Assembly: GCA_900539695.1 (NCBI GenBank)
Contig: UQDG01000010.1
Coordinates: 15,924 to 79,923, forward strand
DNA: 64,000 nt
Direction: 5' to 3'
Source of the DNA: an uncultured Oscillospiraceae bacterium
GTDB taxonomy: Bacteria > Bacillota > Clostridia > Oscillospirales > Ruminococcaceae
Shown here: positions 18,586 through 29,100 of the stretch, one piece after another
Layout of the letters: every line of letters starts with the position of its first letter
How positions within the stretch are numbered: the first letter of the stretch is position 1
The notes under the pieces: model-generated
Told to the model about the DNA's origin: nothing
Seen by the model: only the letters and a program-made list of their open reading frames with translations
Databases searched by the model: none
Program-made: the position numbers and the translations under genes

Positions 18586-18680
18586 CCTACTTTCTTTGAA
18601 AAGAAAGTAGGCAAGAAAATTTTAATTTTCCCGCCGTAAAGTGGTTCTAGAGAGATAGATTAGATATTTAAGGTGATAGA
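18586..18680. repeat. Dispersed palindromic arm between gyrB and gyrA
   Basis: CCTACTTTCTTT-GA-AAAGAAAGTAGG (18586-18611) starts immediately after the gyrB stop. It is followed by GCAAGAAAATTTTAATTTTC and a CCGTAAAGTGG motif that also appears as CCGTTAAGTGG after the dnaA copy (about 13342), suggesting a longer shared element. The rest up to gyrA shows only an AAGGTGATAG ribosome binding site. Confidence 0.7.
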
Positions 18681-21254
18681 ATGGAAGAAAATATCATCAT
18701 GGTGCCGGGGTCCGGCACCAAGGTCATTGTGCGCGATGTAAAACAGGAGATCGAGACGGCCTTTTTGGACTACTCGATGTCTGTTATCGTTGCGCGCGCA
18801 TTGCCTGATGTGCGCGATGGCCTGAAACCCGTGCATCGCCGTATCCTGTACACGATGCACGAGCGCGGCAATGATCCGCAGCATCCCTACCGCAAATCCG
18901 CCGATACCGTTGGTGCTGTGCTGGGTTCCTACCATCCCCACGGCGACGCCTCCGTCTACGACGCTATGGTCCGTCTGGCCCAGGATTTCAGCCTGCGTTA
19001 CCCGCTGGTCGATGGCCAGGGTAACTTCGGTTCCGTGGACGGTGACCCCCCGGCTGCTTACCGTTATACTGAGGCCCGCATGTCCAAAATGGCCTGCGAG
19101 ATGCTGACGGATATTGACAAGGATACCATCGATTGGGACCCCAACTTTGATGAGACCAAAAAGGAACCCCACGTCCTGCCCAGCCGCTTTCCGAACCTGT
19201 TGGTCAACGGCAGCCAGGGCATCGCGGTCGGCATGGCTACCAATATTCCGCCCCATAACCTGCGCGAAATCGTCAACGGTATGGTCGCCCTCATCGATGA
19301 CCCGGAGATCGACCTGGCGGGCCTGATGGAGTACGTCAAAGGCCCCGATTTCCCCACTGGCGGCATCATCATGGGCCGCTCCGGCATCCGTGCCGCTTAC
19401 GCCACCGGCCGCGGAAAAATAACGCTGCGCGGCCGTGCCGAAATCATCGAAAAGAAAAACGGCCGCTACGAGATCCTCATCAACGAGATCCCGTACATGG
19501 TCAATAAGACCCGCCTGATCGAATCCATCGCGGACCTCGTGAAGGATAAGCGCATCGAGGGCATCAGCGACCTGAACGATGAATCTTCCAGCCGTACCGG
19601 CATGAAGATCGTCATCGAGATCAAGAAGGATGCCAACCCCCAGGTCGTGCTGAACCAGCTGTACCGTTACACCCAGCTGCAGGACACCGTTGGTGTCATC
19701 ATGCTGGCGTTGGATGACGGCGTGCCCAAGATTATGAGCCTGAAAACCATGATGGAACGCTATATTGAGTTCCAAATGCAGGTCATCCGCCGCCGCACCG
19801 CCTTTGATTTGAAGAAGGCCAAGGAGCGCGAGCATATCCTGGAAGGTCTGCATAAGGCCGTCGACATCGTCGATGAAATCATCGCTACCATCCGCGCTTG
19901 CAAGGGCGGCTTTGCCGAGGCCCGTCAGGCTGTGATGGATAACTTCGGCTTTGACGAACTGCAGGCGGATGCCATCGTCAAGCTGCAGTTGGGCCGTCTG
20001 GCTGGCCTGGAAATCCTCAAGATCGAGCAGGAATTGGGTGAACTGCGCACCGCCATCGCCGATTATGAGGACATCCTTGCCAACGACGAGCACGTGAAGA
20101 ACATCGTCAAAACCGACCTGACCACCCTGGCCGACAAGTACGGCGACGAGCGCCGCACCTCCATCGAGGCTGTCTCCGGTGAGGTCGACATCGAGGACCT
20201 GATCCCCGAGGAGACCTGCGTCTTCACGCTAACCCACGAGGGTTATATCAAGCGCACCACGCTGGACACCTACCAGGCACAGAACCGCGGCGGCCGCGGC
20301 GTGCAGGGCATGACCCAAAAGGACGACGACTTTACTGAGGAACTTTTTGTCGGTTCTACGCATGATTATATGCTGTTCATGACAGACCAGGGCCGCGTCT
20401 ACCGCCTGAAGGGTTACCAGGTACCAGAGGGCAGCCGCACTGCCAAGGGCACCCACATCGTCAACCTGCTGCAATTGCAGGAGGGCGAAAAAGTCACCCT
20501 GATGCTACAGCAGGCCGCCGATGTGGACGAGGACAACACCTACGCCACGATGGTCACTAAGATGGGCCTCATTAAGCGCACGCCGCTGTCCCAGTTCCGT
20601 AACATTCGCAAAGCGGGTCTGATCGCCATTGCCCTGAACGAGGGCGACAGCCTGGTCTGGAGCCACCTGACCAAGGGCAACGATGAAATCATCGTTGCCA
20701 CCCACGATGGTGCCGCCATCCACTTTACCGAGAGCGGCGCCCGCGCTATGGGCCGTACCGGCCACGGTGTGCGCGTCATCAAGCTGCGAGAGGGAGACTA
20801 TGTCATTGGAGCCGGTGTATGCCGCCCAGGTGCCAGCGTGCTGACCATTACCGAAGAAGGCAAGGGACGCCGCAGCCGTATTGATGATTACCGCATCACC
20901 AACCGCGGTGGTTTGGGTATCCGTAACTACAACAACGGCGGCGTGGCCGGCATCAAGATCGTGGACGATACAGACGACCTGATTTTGATCAGCCAGAATG
21001 GAATCCTCATCCGCATCCATGCAGCCGACATCAACACTCAGAGCCGTTACGGCAGTGGTGTGCGTGTCATGCGCCTGGCTGAGGGTGACAAGGTAGCCGT
21101 TGTAGCCCGCGTGGACCGCGACAACGAGGCCGAGACCGTCCAAATCGACAACGAGGGCGAAACCGACCCGACCCCCGAGGAACTGGCCGCCATCGAAGCC
21201 GAAGAACTCGCCCAGGAAGCCGCCGAGGAGAGCGCACCGAGCGACGAGGAATAA
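18681..21254 (+). CDS. gyrA: DNA gyrase subunit A
   Basis: DNA-cleaving subunit of gyrase. The 857-residue protein has the winged-helix/tower domains with the catalytic tyrosine in [12 protein letters not shown] and a C-terminal beta-pinwheel with the gyrase box [11 protein letters not shown], which separates it from topoisomerase IV. The quinolone region reads [13 protein letters not shown]: the position equal to E. coli Ser83 is Ala and Asp87 is kept. It ends in an acidic tail (from about residue 820). Ordered directly behind gyrB. Confidence 0.98.
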   Translation: MEENIIMVPGSGTKVIVRDVKQEIETAFLDYSMSVIVARALPDVRDGLKPVHRRILYTMHERGNDPQHPYRKSADTVGAVLGSYHPHGDASVYDAMVRLAQDFSLRYPLVDGQGNFGSVDGDPPAAYRYTEARMSKMACEMLTDIDKDTIDWDPNFDETKKEPHVLPSRFPNLLVNGSQGIAVGMATNIPPHNLREIVNGMVALIDDPEIDLAGLMEYVKGPDFPTGGIIMGRSGIRAAYATGRGKITLRGRAEIIEKKNGRYEILINEIPYMVNKTRLIESIADLVKDKRIEGISDLNDESSSRTGMKIVIEIKKDANPQVVLNQLYRYTQLQDTVGVIMLALDDGVPKIMSLKTMMERYIEFQMQVIRRRTAFDLKKAKEREHILEGLHKAVDIVDEIIATIRACKGGFAEARQAVMDNFGFDELQADAIVKLQLGRLAGLEILKIEQELGELRTAIADYEDILANDEHVKNIVKTDLTTLADKYGDERRTSIEAVSGEVDIEDLIPEETCVFTLTHEGYIKRTTLDTYQAQNRGGRGVQGMTQKDDDFTEELFVGSTHDYMLFMTDQGRVYRLKGYQVPEGSRTAKGTHIVNLLQLQEGEKVTLMLQQAADVDEDNTYATMVTKMGLIKRTPLSQFRNIRKAGLIAIALNEGDSLVWSHLTKGNDEIIVATHDGAAIHFTESGARAMGRTGHGVRVIKLREGDYVIGAGVCRPGASVLTITEEGKGRRSRIDDYRITNRGGLGIRNYNNGGVAGIKIVDDTDDLILISQNGILIRIHAADINTQSRYGSGVRVMRLAEGDKVAVVARVDRDNEAETVQIDNEGETDPTPEELAAIEAEELAQEAAEESAPSDEE

Positions 21255-21265
21255 ACGAGGGTTAT

Positions 21266-21304
21266 GTTACTTTCTTTGAAAAGAAAGTAACCAAAGAAAC
21301 TTTC
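21266..21304. repeat. Dispersed palindromic arm after gyrA (left arm)
   Basis: GTTACTTTCTTT-GA-AAAGAAAGTAAC (21266-21291) followed by CAAAGAAACTTTC. With the inverted copy at 21402-21440 it brackets the gyrA terminator. Confidence 0.8.
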
Positions 21305-21315
21305 AATAGAATCAC

Positions 21316-21358
21316 AAAAAAGGACGATGCAGAGGTGAAATCTGCATCGTCCTTTTTA
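21316..21358. terminator. Bidirectional terminator between gyrA and the ABC permease
   Basis: AAAAAAGGACGATGCAGA and TCTGCATCGTCCTTTTT arms around a GGTGAAA loop: a strong rho-independent terminator on both strands, serving the convergent gyrA and permease genes. Confidence 0.9.
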
Positions 21359-21401
21359 TATTTCTGTAAAAGTTTGCAACCCGTTCACGTGATATATGAT
21401 T

Positions 21402-21440
21402 AAAGTTTCTTTGCCTACTTTCTTTTCCAAAGAAAGTAGG
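21402..21440. repeat. Dispersed palindromic arm at permease 3' end (right arm)
   Basis: AAAGTTTCTTTG then CCTACTTTCTTT-TCC-AAAGAAAGTAGG, in reverse orientation to the copy at 21266. It abuts the permease stop codon at 21441 with no gap. Confidence 0.8.
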
Positions 21441-22844
21441 TTAGTCGTGGCGGATGGCCTCCAGGGCACTGATTTTCACGGCTTTGTTGGCAGGCAGGAT
21501 GCCAGAGACAAGGCCAATCAAAGTCGCAAACACCAGGGCACCCAGCATCAGCCAGGGTGGGATGATGGAGATGGTCGAACTGGATGCCCCATACCCGCCC
21601 ATGATGCCGGACAGATCTACGTACTGGCCAAAGGACGCCATGATCGTGGTCAGGTTGTTCAAAATAAAACTGACCAGCAGGCTGATAAGCACGCCCAGCA
21701 CGCCGCCAATAAACCCAATGCAGGAACTTTCCATCAGGAACATTGTGCGGATGTTATTGATTTCACAGCCAAGGACCTTCATAACGCCAATTTCCCGGGT
21801 GCGCTCGTAAATCGCCATCGTCATGGTATTGATGATGTTGATGGCCGCCACCAGCAGGGAAACAGCCGCTACACCGCCAAAAATCATCTGGCTGCGGAAG
21901 ACTTGCTTTTGCATGTCCTCCCGCTGCTGGTTCGAGGACCAGGTGCTCTGAAAGCCCAGGTCATGGATGGCTTCTTCCACATCGCCCACATTTTTCAGGT
22001 CGTCGACCTTGACGTAAACCTGATCGTAGGAAGAATTGGTGTCCTTGATCTTGGCCATCTTGTTGTAGGCAGCCTCGATCACTTTCAGGTTCTGCATGCT
22101 CATGATAATGCCGCCTTGGGTCCACCAACCCTTGGAGACATCCTGCTGCAACTTGCCCACCACTTCCAATTCCCAGGTCTGGGTATTGGGGTTGGTGTTG
22201 TCGCCGTTGGTGATGGTCAAGGTCATTTTGTCCTTGTCGACGTCCACAAATGGCGGCAACTCGTTGCCGTTGGCATCGGTCTGGCCCTGCCAGCGGTAAC
22301 GCTTGGGGCTGTTATCGCTGCGGCGGCTGTCGTAAAAATTGTAGCCGGTGTACTCACAGACCAGGACCGGGATTTTTTTGGATTGCGCATTGATGACGGT
22401 CGTGTCCAGCCACCGGCCGGATTCCAGCGCAAAGCCCATCGGCTCCAGAGCCACAGGATCCAGCGCCGTAATGTTGCCAATGTCCGATACATACCTGCCA
22501 TTGCGCCCGGCTGAGATCGTGCCCTGCAAATTGTAAGGGTTGGTAAACGGGGTGGCCGCCAGCACGTTGTTCAGCTCACGGATCTGAGTCAGCGCGGCAT
22601 CATCCAGCTTGATTGCTTTGCCGTCACTGCCGACAGAAATGCCGCCACCGTAAATTTGGATCTGGGTCAGGTCGCCCCAACTCTGGATCATCTCGTCATT
22701 GGCCTGGTTCTGGGCAATTCCCAGGGAAATCATCAGCACAACCATGCAGGTGCCAATCACGACACCCACCAACGTCAGCGCGGTACGGCCTTTGCGGCGT
22801 AAAAGATTTCGCGCCGAAAGACTGATCTCATCAGATATCTTCAT
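21441..22844 (-). CDS. MacB/FtsX-type ABC transporter permease
   Basis: Membrane subunit of a MacB-like (type VII) ABC system, which moves substrates or force across the envelope by mechanotransmission. The 467-residue protein starts MKISDEISLSARNLLRRKGR with one TM near 25-45, a large extracytoplasmic MacB-PCD region (about 50-330) and three C-terminal TMs (about 335-455, FtsX fold). ATG at 22844 was chosen for the GAGGAC upstream; it overlaps the end of the preceding gene by 14 bp. Substrate unknown. Forms an operon with the ATPase at 24255 and the secreted protein between them. Confidence 0.88.
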   Translation of the reverse strand: MKISDEISLSARNLLRRKGRTALTLVGVVIGTCMVVLMISLGIAQNQANDEMIQSWGDLTQIQIYGGGISVGSDGKAIKLDDAALTQIRELNNVLAATPFTNPYNLQGTISAGRNGRYVSDIGNITALDPVALEPMGFALESGRWLDTTVINAQSKKIPVLVCEYTGYNFYDSRRSDNSPKRYRWQGQTDANGNELPPFVDVDKDKMTLTITNGDNTNPNTQTWELEVVGKLQQDVSKGWWTQGGIIMSMQNLKVIEAAYNKMAKIKDTNSSYDQVYVKVDDLKNVGDVEEAIHDLGFQSTWSSNQQREDMQKQVFRSQMIFGGVAAVSLLVAAINIINTMTMAIYERTREIGVMKVLGCEINNIRTMFLMESSCIGFIGGVLGVLISLLVSFILNNLTTIMASFGQYVDLSGIMGGYGASSSTISIIPPWLMLGALVFATLIGLVSGILPANKAVKISALEAIRHD

Positions 22845-24237
22845 CGCTGTCCTCATCCAAAGCAGCCAGGGCCTTGGCCTTCTTGCGTTTGCGCAGCACC
22901 ACGACCACGATAACAGCCACCACAACGCCCACGCAGACTACGATCAGCACCCAGCCCCAAACCGGCATGCCGGTCTGCTGGGGTTCGTCCACATTGGAAT
23001 CGGGATCCGGCATGTAATCATCGTAGTTCATTTCTTCCGCTGTAGCGGTAAAATCTTTGCTGATGGTGCGCGGGTTGCCGCTGGCATCCTCGTAGTTCAG
23101 GGTAATAACGCCGGAGATGTTGCCGGCGGCGTCGGGGGTAATGTCAAAGTCGACGCTGCCCTCGGTGCCGGCATTCAGGTTGCCCAGGTACTGGTAGTTT
23201 TCGCCGCCCAGGTTGGTGCCAGTCAGGCGGGCTTCCAGGTTGCCGATGGCGTTTTTGCCTTTGTTGACGTAGCTCAGGGTCACGCTGCCGGTCTCGCCCA
23301 CCATGATGGATTCGGAGCTTAACTGCAGCTGGCCTACCTCAAAGCGGTCGGGCTGGCTGATAGGCACCGAGATAGCGGTGGTGGAGCTGACTGCCTTGCC
23401 GGAGATAGCGCCGGTGCCGGTCATGTTCACGGTAATGTCGGCCACTGTGCCGGTAAAACCGGCGGCAGGCAGCACCGAGAAGGTGATATTCTGCATCGAC
23501 TTGGCCGCCATGCTGCCCACATAGTTGGACAGGCTGCCGTCGCCCAGCGAGATATTCTCCGGCAGGGTCAGCGAGACGATGACGTCGTTCAGTGCCTCGT
23601 TGCCGTCGGTGGCGTACAGGCCCAGCGAGAGGGTAAAGGCGGTGCCCGCCGTTACGGCGTCACCATAATTGGAGGTGCGGACGATGAGGTTCGGTGTGGT
23701 GGCCTGGTCTTTGTCCACGCACTGGCCCAGCGTTACGCTGAACTGCTGCAGCGGCTTGCTGGTATCCAGATAGCTGAGGTTGATGGGAAGGGTATTGCCG
23801 CCGCCATTGTAGATGACATCGCGGAACAACAGCACATAACTGTAATAATTGTACTGGGGGTCCTTGCGGGTCTGGTCAGGGTCGTCGTTGCTTTCAAACA
23901 GCTGACCAATTTCGCCGGTGCCGGTGTAAGTAAAGATGGAAGAATTGATGCGGGCCACAATGTCTTCGGCCTTTACGGCATACCGGGCCGAGGAATGGTC
24001 CACCACCTGCAGCACGATGTTGACCTGATCGCCCACGTTTAGCGTGGTGATCTCGCCGCCTGCGGGGGTGGTCACGGTGTAGCCGGTGACATAAACGCCC
24101 TGGTTGTCTGTGGTCACGGTCGAAGTATCGCCGCCGTTGTTGATGCCGGAATCAGGGTTACTGTCGTCCGCCCAGACAGGCAGGCAGAGCGCTGCCGCCA
24201 GCGTAAGTACCATCAACAGAGAAAATAAGCGTTTCAA
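22831..24237 (-). CDS. Secreted, C-terminally anchored CARDB/NEW3-like repeat protein
   Basis: 468 residues: signal peptide (MKRLFSLLMVLTLAAALCLP.. VWA), Thr/Asp-rich N-terminus, several beta-sandwich repeats with patterns such as LSLGLYATDGNEALNDVIVSL and VTLSYVNKGKNAIGNLEARL, then a single TM (WVLIVVCVGVVVAVIVVVVL) and a KRKK stop-transfer with an acidic tail. Such COG1361-like proteins are often beside MacB permeases in Clostridia and may act as the periplasmic-side partner. The start is a TTG at 24237 with GGAGG upstream. The function is unknown; the pairing is the main evidence. Confidence 0.75.
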   Translation of the reverse strand: MKRLFSLLMVLTLAAALCLPVWADDSNPDSGINNGGDTSTVTTDNQGVYVTGYTVTTPAGGEITTLNVGDQVNIVLQVVDHSSARYAVKAEDIVARINSSIFTYTGTGEIGQLFESNDDPDQTRKDPQYNYYSYVLLFRDVIYNGGGNTLPINLSYLDTSKPLQQFSVTLGQCVDKDQATTPNLIVRTSNYGDAVTAGTAFTLSLGLYATDGNEALNDVIVSLTLPENISLGDGSLSNYVGSMAAKSMQNITFSVLPAAGFTGTVADITVNMTGTGAISGKAVSSTTAISVPISQPDRFEVGQLQLSSESIMVGETGSVTLSYVNKGKNAIGNLEARLTGTNLGGENYQYLGNLNAGTEGSVDFDITPDAAGNISGVITLNYEDASGNPRTISKDFTATAEEMNYDDYMPDPDSNVDEPQQTGMPVWGWVLIVVCVGVVVAVIVVVVLRKRKKAKALAALDEDSDEDI

Positions 24238-24254
24238 GGTAAAACCTCCATATA

Positions 24255-25037
24255 TCAGTTACTTTTTTCTTTTGCCGCGTCGCCTCCGATGGACATATCG
24301 CCCTGCAGGTCGGCAAACAGTCCTTCACGGTTGCGGGTTTTGGTGGCCTCGTCCTGCACCACGTTGGAGCAGACTTTACCGTCCAAAATGGTCACGACCC
24401 GGTCCGCACATTCGGCCAGTTCCGGCTCGTGGGTGACCATGACGAAAGTGACCTGCTGGTTCTTGGTCAGCTCCAGCATGCGGTACAATACCTGCTTACT
24501 GGTTTTGGAGTCCAGGTTGCCGGTAGGTTCATCAGCAAAAATGACTTTGGGATTGCTGACAAAGGCACGGGCGATGCCCACACGCTGCTGCTGGCCGCCG
24601 CTCATCTCAGTGGGCAGGTGGTTGGCGCGGCCAAGCAGGCCCATGCTTTTCAGTTCCTTGCGGGCCAGCTTTAGGCGGGTCTTTTTGTCGATACCCTTAA
24701 ACATTAACGGTAATGCGACATTTTCTGCGGCGGTCATTGTGGGCAGCAGGTTGTAGCTCTGGAAGATGAACCCCAGATGCTGCTGTCGGAACTGCGCCAA
24801 TTCAGTTTCGTTCATGGCGCTGATCTCGTGTTTGCCAATGAAAACTTTGCCGCGGGTGGGCTTTTCCAACCCGGCCAGCTGGTTCAGCAGGGTAGACTTA
24901 CCACTGCCGGATTGGCCAACGATGCAGCAAAATTCGCCTTTTTCGATCGCAAGGTCTACGTCATTCAGCGCTACAACGCGCTCTTTTCCAACAGCGTAGA
25001 CTTTGCGCAGTTTTTCGGTTCGTATGATGGGTGCCAA
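24255..25037 (-). CDS. MacB/LolD-type ABC transporter ATP-binding protein
   Basis: ATPase of the three-gene ABC module. The 260-residue protein has Walker A GQSGSGKSTLLN, Q-loop FIFQSYNLLPTMTA, signature LPTEMSGGQQQRVGIARAF, Walker B KVIFADEPTGNLDSKT and the H-loop VMVTHEPE. About 35 residues extend past the usual LolD end (QDEATKTRNREGLFADLQGD..). TTG start at 25037 after AAGGGGGCG. It is the first gene of the ATPase - secreted protein - permease order. Confidence 0.9.
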   Translation of the reverse strand: MAPIIRTEKLRKVYAVGKERVVALNDVDLAIEKGEFCCIVGQSGSGKSTLLNQLAGLEKPTRGKVFIGKHEISAMNETELAQFRQQHLGFIFQSYNLLPTMTAAENVALPLMFKGIDKKTRLKLARKELKSMGLLGRANHLPTEMSGGQQQRVGIARAFVSNPKVIFADEPTGNLDSKTSKQVLYRMLELTKNQQVTFVMVTHEPELAECADRVVTILDGKVCSNVVQDEATKTRNREGLFADLQGDMSIGGDAAKEKSN

Positions 25038-25172
25038 AGATTCGCCCCCTTTTCGTAAGATGTGTCTATTTTACCATAAAACGTAAAAAATAGGAAGATA
25101 GCGAGATGTAAAAATTTGAAATATGGACCCGTTTCTTATATAATAGTAGGAAAAAGAGGGGAGAGTGTTACC

Positions 25173-25853
25173 GTGGAGACTATCATCCGTCCTATTGCTC
25201 ATATAAAAAGTGACTTTACCGATAAATTTGGCATCCCGCGGCAAAGCGGCCTGGTGCCGGAGCTGACCGCCCGCATCGTGTTTGAACCGGAATATCGCGA
25301 CCCCAACGCGCTGGTGGGGTTGGAAGGCTACAGCCATCTGTGGCTGATCTGGCAGTTCTCGACGGTGGCGGCCGAGTATGCCGCAGGCAAAAGCTGGCGT
25401 CCCACCGTGCGCCCGCCCCGGCTGGGTGGAAACGCCCGGCGCGGTGTGTTTGCCACCCGCAGCCCTTACCGGCCCAATGCGCTGGGTCTTTCCTGTGTGG
25501 AGCTGTCGGGCATCGAGAACGGCGACATTCTGGTAAAAGGGGCCGACCTTTTGGACGGCACGCCGATCTTTGACATCAAGCCCTACCTGCCTTACGTGGA
25601 TGCCCACCCCGAAGCCCGCGGTGGCTTTACCGAGCAGACAGCTGCTTACGCGCTGGAAGTACAGTGCCCGCAGCCACTTTTGGACAAACTGCCGGAAAAT
25701 AAGCGGGCCGCTTTGTTAGGTGTGCTGAAAAACGATCCACGCCCGGCCTACCAGCATGACCCGGACCGTGTATATGCCATGGATTTTGGCGGTTACCGGG
25801 TGCAGTTTCAGGTCGGTGAGTCTATGTTAACTGTCATTGACATTCAAAAATAA
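25173..25853 (+). CDS. trmO: tRNA (adenine37-N6)-methyltransferase TrmO
   Basis: SAM-dependent enzyme that methylates the t6A at position 37 of some tRNAs. The 226-residue protein matches the YaeB/TrmO family: N-terminal PIAHIKSDFTDKFGIPRQSG, RPPRLGGNARRGVFATRSPYRP and DIKPYLPYVD. GTG at 25173 is preferred because AGGGGAG lies before it; the open frame extends upstream without a site. Single-gene transcription unit, divergent from the ABC module. Confidence 0.9.
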   Translation: METIIRPIAHIKSDFTDKFGIPRQSGLVPELTARIVFEPEYRDPNALVGLEGYSHLWLIWQFSTVAAEYAAGKSWRPTVRPPRLGGNARRGVFATRSPYRPNALGLSCVELSGIENGDILVKGADLLDGTPIFDIKPYLPYVDAHPEARGGFTEQTAAYALEVQCPQPLLDKLPENKRAALLGVLKNDPRPAYQHDPDRVYAMDFGGYRVQFQVGESMLTVIDIQK

Positions 25854-26156
25854 GCATACTTACGATTGATAAAAATATAACAGTCCAGAAAATGTCCCTG
25901 CAAAAAGGGTAAAAAAACTGCCATTTGGTGAAAATGGTCAAAATGTACACATCGGACAAAAAAATCTGTGCAATATTCTAAATAAAACCCCTTTACGAAT
26001 GGGGGCGTTTTTTGGTACAATAAAGCTATGCAAAAGCGTTTATCTATCAGTGCGCCCGGAGCAAACTACAGGCCGCCAAACAGATAAACGTGGGCCCGTG
26101 CGGCATGACACCCGCGCGGAAATGCAATACACTCTAATGAAAACGGAGGAAGAAAA
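25854..26156 (+). promoter_or_regulatory. trmO terminator, por promoter and structured por leader
   Basis: AAAACCCCTTTACGAATGGG GGCGTTTTTT (25983-26012) can fold as a short terminator. Overlapping it, TTTACG (about 25992), an 18-bp spacer and TACAAT (about 26016) could be the por promoter. The ~130-nt leader can form a stem between CGTTTATCT (26037-26045) and AGATAAACG (26082-26090). An AACGGAGGAAG ribosome binding site precedes the por ATG. No recognisable riboswitch class fits. Nothing else is seen in the A-rich first 120 bp. Confidence 0.45.
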
Positions 26157-29100
26157 ATGCCCAGAGCAAAACAGTCTATGGACGGCAATACCGCTGCGGC
26201 GCATGTAGCTTATGCATTCACCGATGTGGCTGCCATCTACCCCATCACCCCCTCCAGCCCCATGGCCGACACTGTTGACCAGTGGAGCGCTGCCGGTCTG
26301 AAGAACATCTTCGGCAACCAGGTCAAGGTTGTTGAAATGGAGTCCGAGGCCGGTGCTGCCGGTGCCGTGCACGGTTCTCTCGGTACTGGTGCTATCACCA
26401 CCACCTTCACCGCCTCTCAGGGCCTGCTGCTGATGATCCCCAACATGTACAAGATCGCAGCCGAGCAGCTGCCCTGCGTCTTCGACGTGTCTGCCCGTAC
26501 CGTTGCTACCCAGTCCCTGAACATCTTCGGTGACCACAGCGACGTTATGGCTGTTCGTCAGACCGGCTTCGCTATGCTGGCTGAGAGCAACCCGCAGGAA
26601 GTTATGGACCTGTCTCCTGTGGCTCATCTGTCTGCCATCGAGGGTCACGTTCCCTTCGTGAACTTCTTCGACGGTTTCCGTACTTCTCACGAGATCCAGA
26701 AGATCGAGAAGTGGGACTACGCCGATCTGAAGGAAATGTGCAACATGGAGGCTGTCGAGGAGTTCCGTGCTAAGGCCCTGAACCCCGAACACCCCAAGAT
26801 GCGCGGTTCTCACGAGAACGGCGACGTCTTCTTCCAGCATCGTGAGGCTTGCAACCCCGCTTACGAGGCCCTGCCCGCTGTTGTTGAGAAGTACATGGCC
26901 AAGATCAACGAGAAGTTGGGCACCAACTACGACCTGTTCAACTACTACGGCGCCGAGGATGCTGACCGCGTCATCATCGCCATGGGCTCCATCTGCGACG
27001 TTGCAGAGGAAGTTGTTGACTACCTGACCGCTAAGGGCGAGAAGGTCGGCCTGGTTCTGGTCCGCCTGTATCGTCCCTGGGTTTCTTCCGCTCTGCTGAA
27101 GGTCCTGCCCAAGACGGTCAAGAAGATCGCTGTTCTGGACCGCACCAAGGAGCCCGGCTCCCTGGGCGAGCCTCTGTACCTGGATGTTGCCACCACCCTG
27201 CGTGAGGCTGGCATGAACGATGTCGTTCTGACCGGCGGCCGTTACGGCCTGGGCTCCAAGGATACCCCGCCGTCCTCTGTCTTCGCTATCTACACCGAGC
27301 TGGAGAAGGACGCTCCGAAGCCCCGCTTCACCATCGGTATTACCGACGATGTGACCAACCTCAGCCTGCCTGAGGTCAAGCCCGCTCCCATCACCTCCGC
27401 CCCCGGCACCAAGGAGTGCAAGTTCTGGGGTCTCGGCGGCGACGGTACTGTCGGTGCTAACAAGAACTCCACCAAGATCATCGGCGACCATACTGACAAG
27501 TACATTCAGGCTTACTTCCAGTATGACTCCAAGAAGACCGGTGGCGTTACCATCAGCCATCTGCGTTTCGGCGACAAGCCCATCCGCAGCCCCTACTACA
27601 TCAACCAGGCTGACTTCGTGGCCTGCCACAACCCCGCTTACATCCACATGGGCATGAAGATGGTCCAGGATGTCAAGCCGGGCGGCGTCTTCATGATCAA
27701 CTGCCAGTGGACCGATGAGGAGCTGGACGAGCATCTGAACGCTGCTGATAAGAAGTACATTGCTGACAACAACATTCAGCTGTACACCATCAACGCTATT
27801 GATAAGGCTATCGAGATTGGTATGGGCAAGCGCACCAACACCATTCTGCAGTCTGCTTTCTTCAAGCTGGCTGACGTTATGCCCATCGACGACGCTGTCG
27901 AGTACATGAAGGCCGCTGCCAAGAAGAGCTACGGCAAGAAGGGCGACGCTGTTGTCCAGATGAACTGGAAGGCCATCGACGCCGGCCTGGACGCTGTCCA
28001 TAAGGTCGAGGTCCCCGCCTCCTGGTCCAACCCCGCTGCTGATCCGGCTCCGAAGGCCCTGAAGGGACCCGACGCCCTGGTCAAGCAGATCCGCGATATC
28101 ATGGAGCCCATCGCCCGTATGGACGGCGACAGCCTGCCTGTTTCTGCCTTCGAGGGCAACGTTAACGGCGAGTGGGAGCAGGGTGCTTCTGCTTACGAGA
28201 AGCGCGGCACCGCTGTTATGGTTCCCGAGTGGGATGCTGAGAAGTGCATCCAGTGCAACCAGTGTGCATTTGTTTGCTCTCATGCTACCATCCGTCCGTT
28301 CTGCCTGACCGCTGATGAGGCCGCCAACGCTCCCGAGAGCACCAAGCTGGCCGACACCAAGCCCAAGGCAAGCGAGTACAAGTTCACCATGGCTGTTTCT
28401 CCTCTGGACTGCATGGGTTGCGGCGAGTGCGTCACCGTCTGCCCCACCAAGGCCATCGAGATGAAGCCGCAGGAGAGCCAGTCCGCTCAGCAGGCTGCTT
28501 TCGACTACTGCGTCGAGAACATCCGCAAGAAGGACAACGTCCCCGGTGTTGTTTCCGAGGTTTCCGTCAAGGGTTCTCAGTTCAACCAGCCGCTGCTTGA
28601 GTTCTCTGGCTCCTGCGCAGGCTGCGCCGAGACCTCTTATGCTCGCCTGATCACCCAGCTGTTCGGCGAGAAGATGTTCATCTCCAACGCCACCGGCTGC
28701 TCCTCTATCTGGGGTGGTACCGCTTCTATCAGCCCGTACACCACCAACAAAGAGTCTGGCCACGGCCCCGCCTGGATCAACTCTCTGTTCGAGGACAACG
28801 CTGAGCACGGCCTGGGCATGCAGATCGGTTATGAGACCGTCCGCGCCAACCTGATCACCAAGGTTGAGGCCCTGAAGGGCAAGAATGCTGACCTGGATGC
28901 TGCCATTGACAACTTCCTGGCCACCAAGAACAACACCAAGGCCAACGACGCTCCTGCAAAGGCTCTGGTCGCAGCTCTCGAGGCTGACGGCAGCGCCGAG
29001 GCTGCTGAGATCCTGAAGGATAAGCAGTACCTGGCTAAGAAGAGCTTCTGGATCTTCGGCGGCGACGGCTGGGCATACGACATTGGTTACGGCGGTCTGG

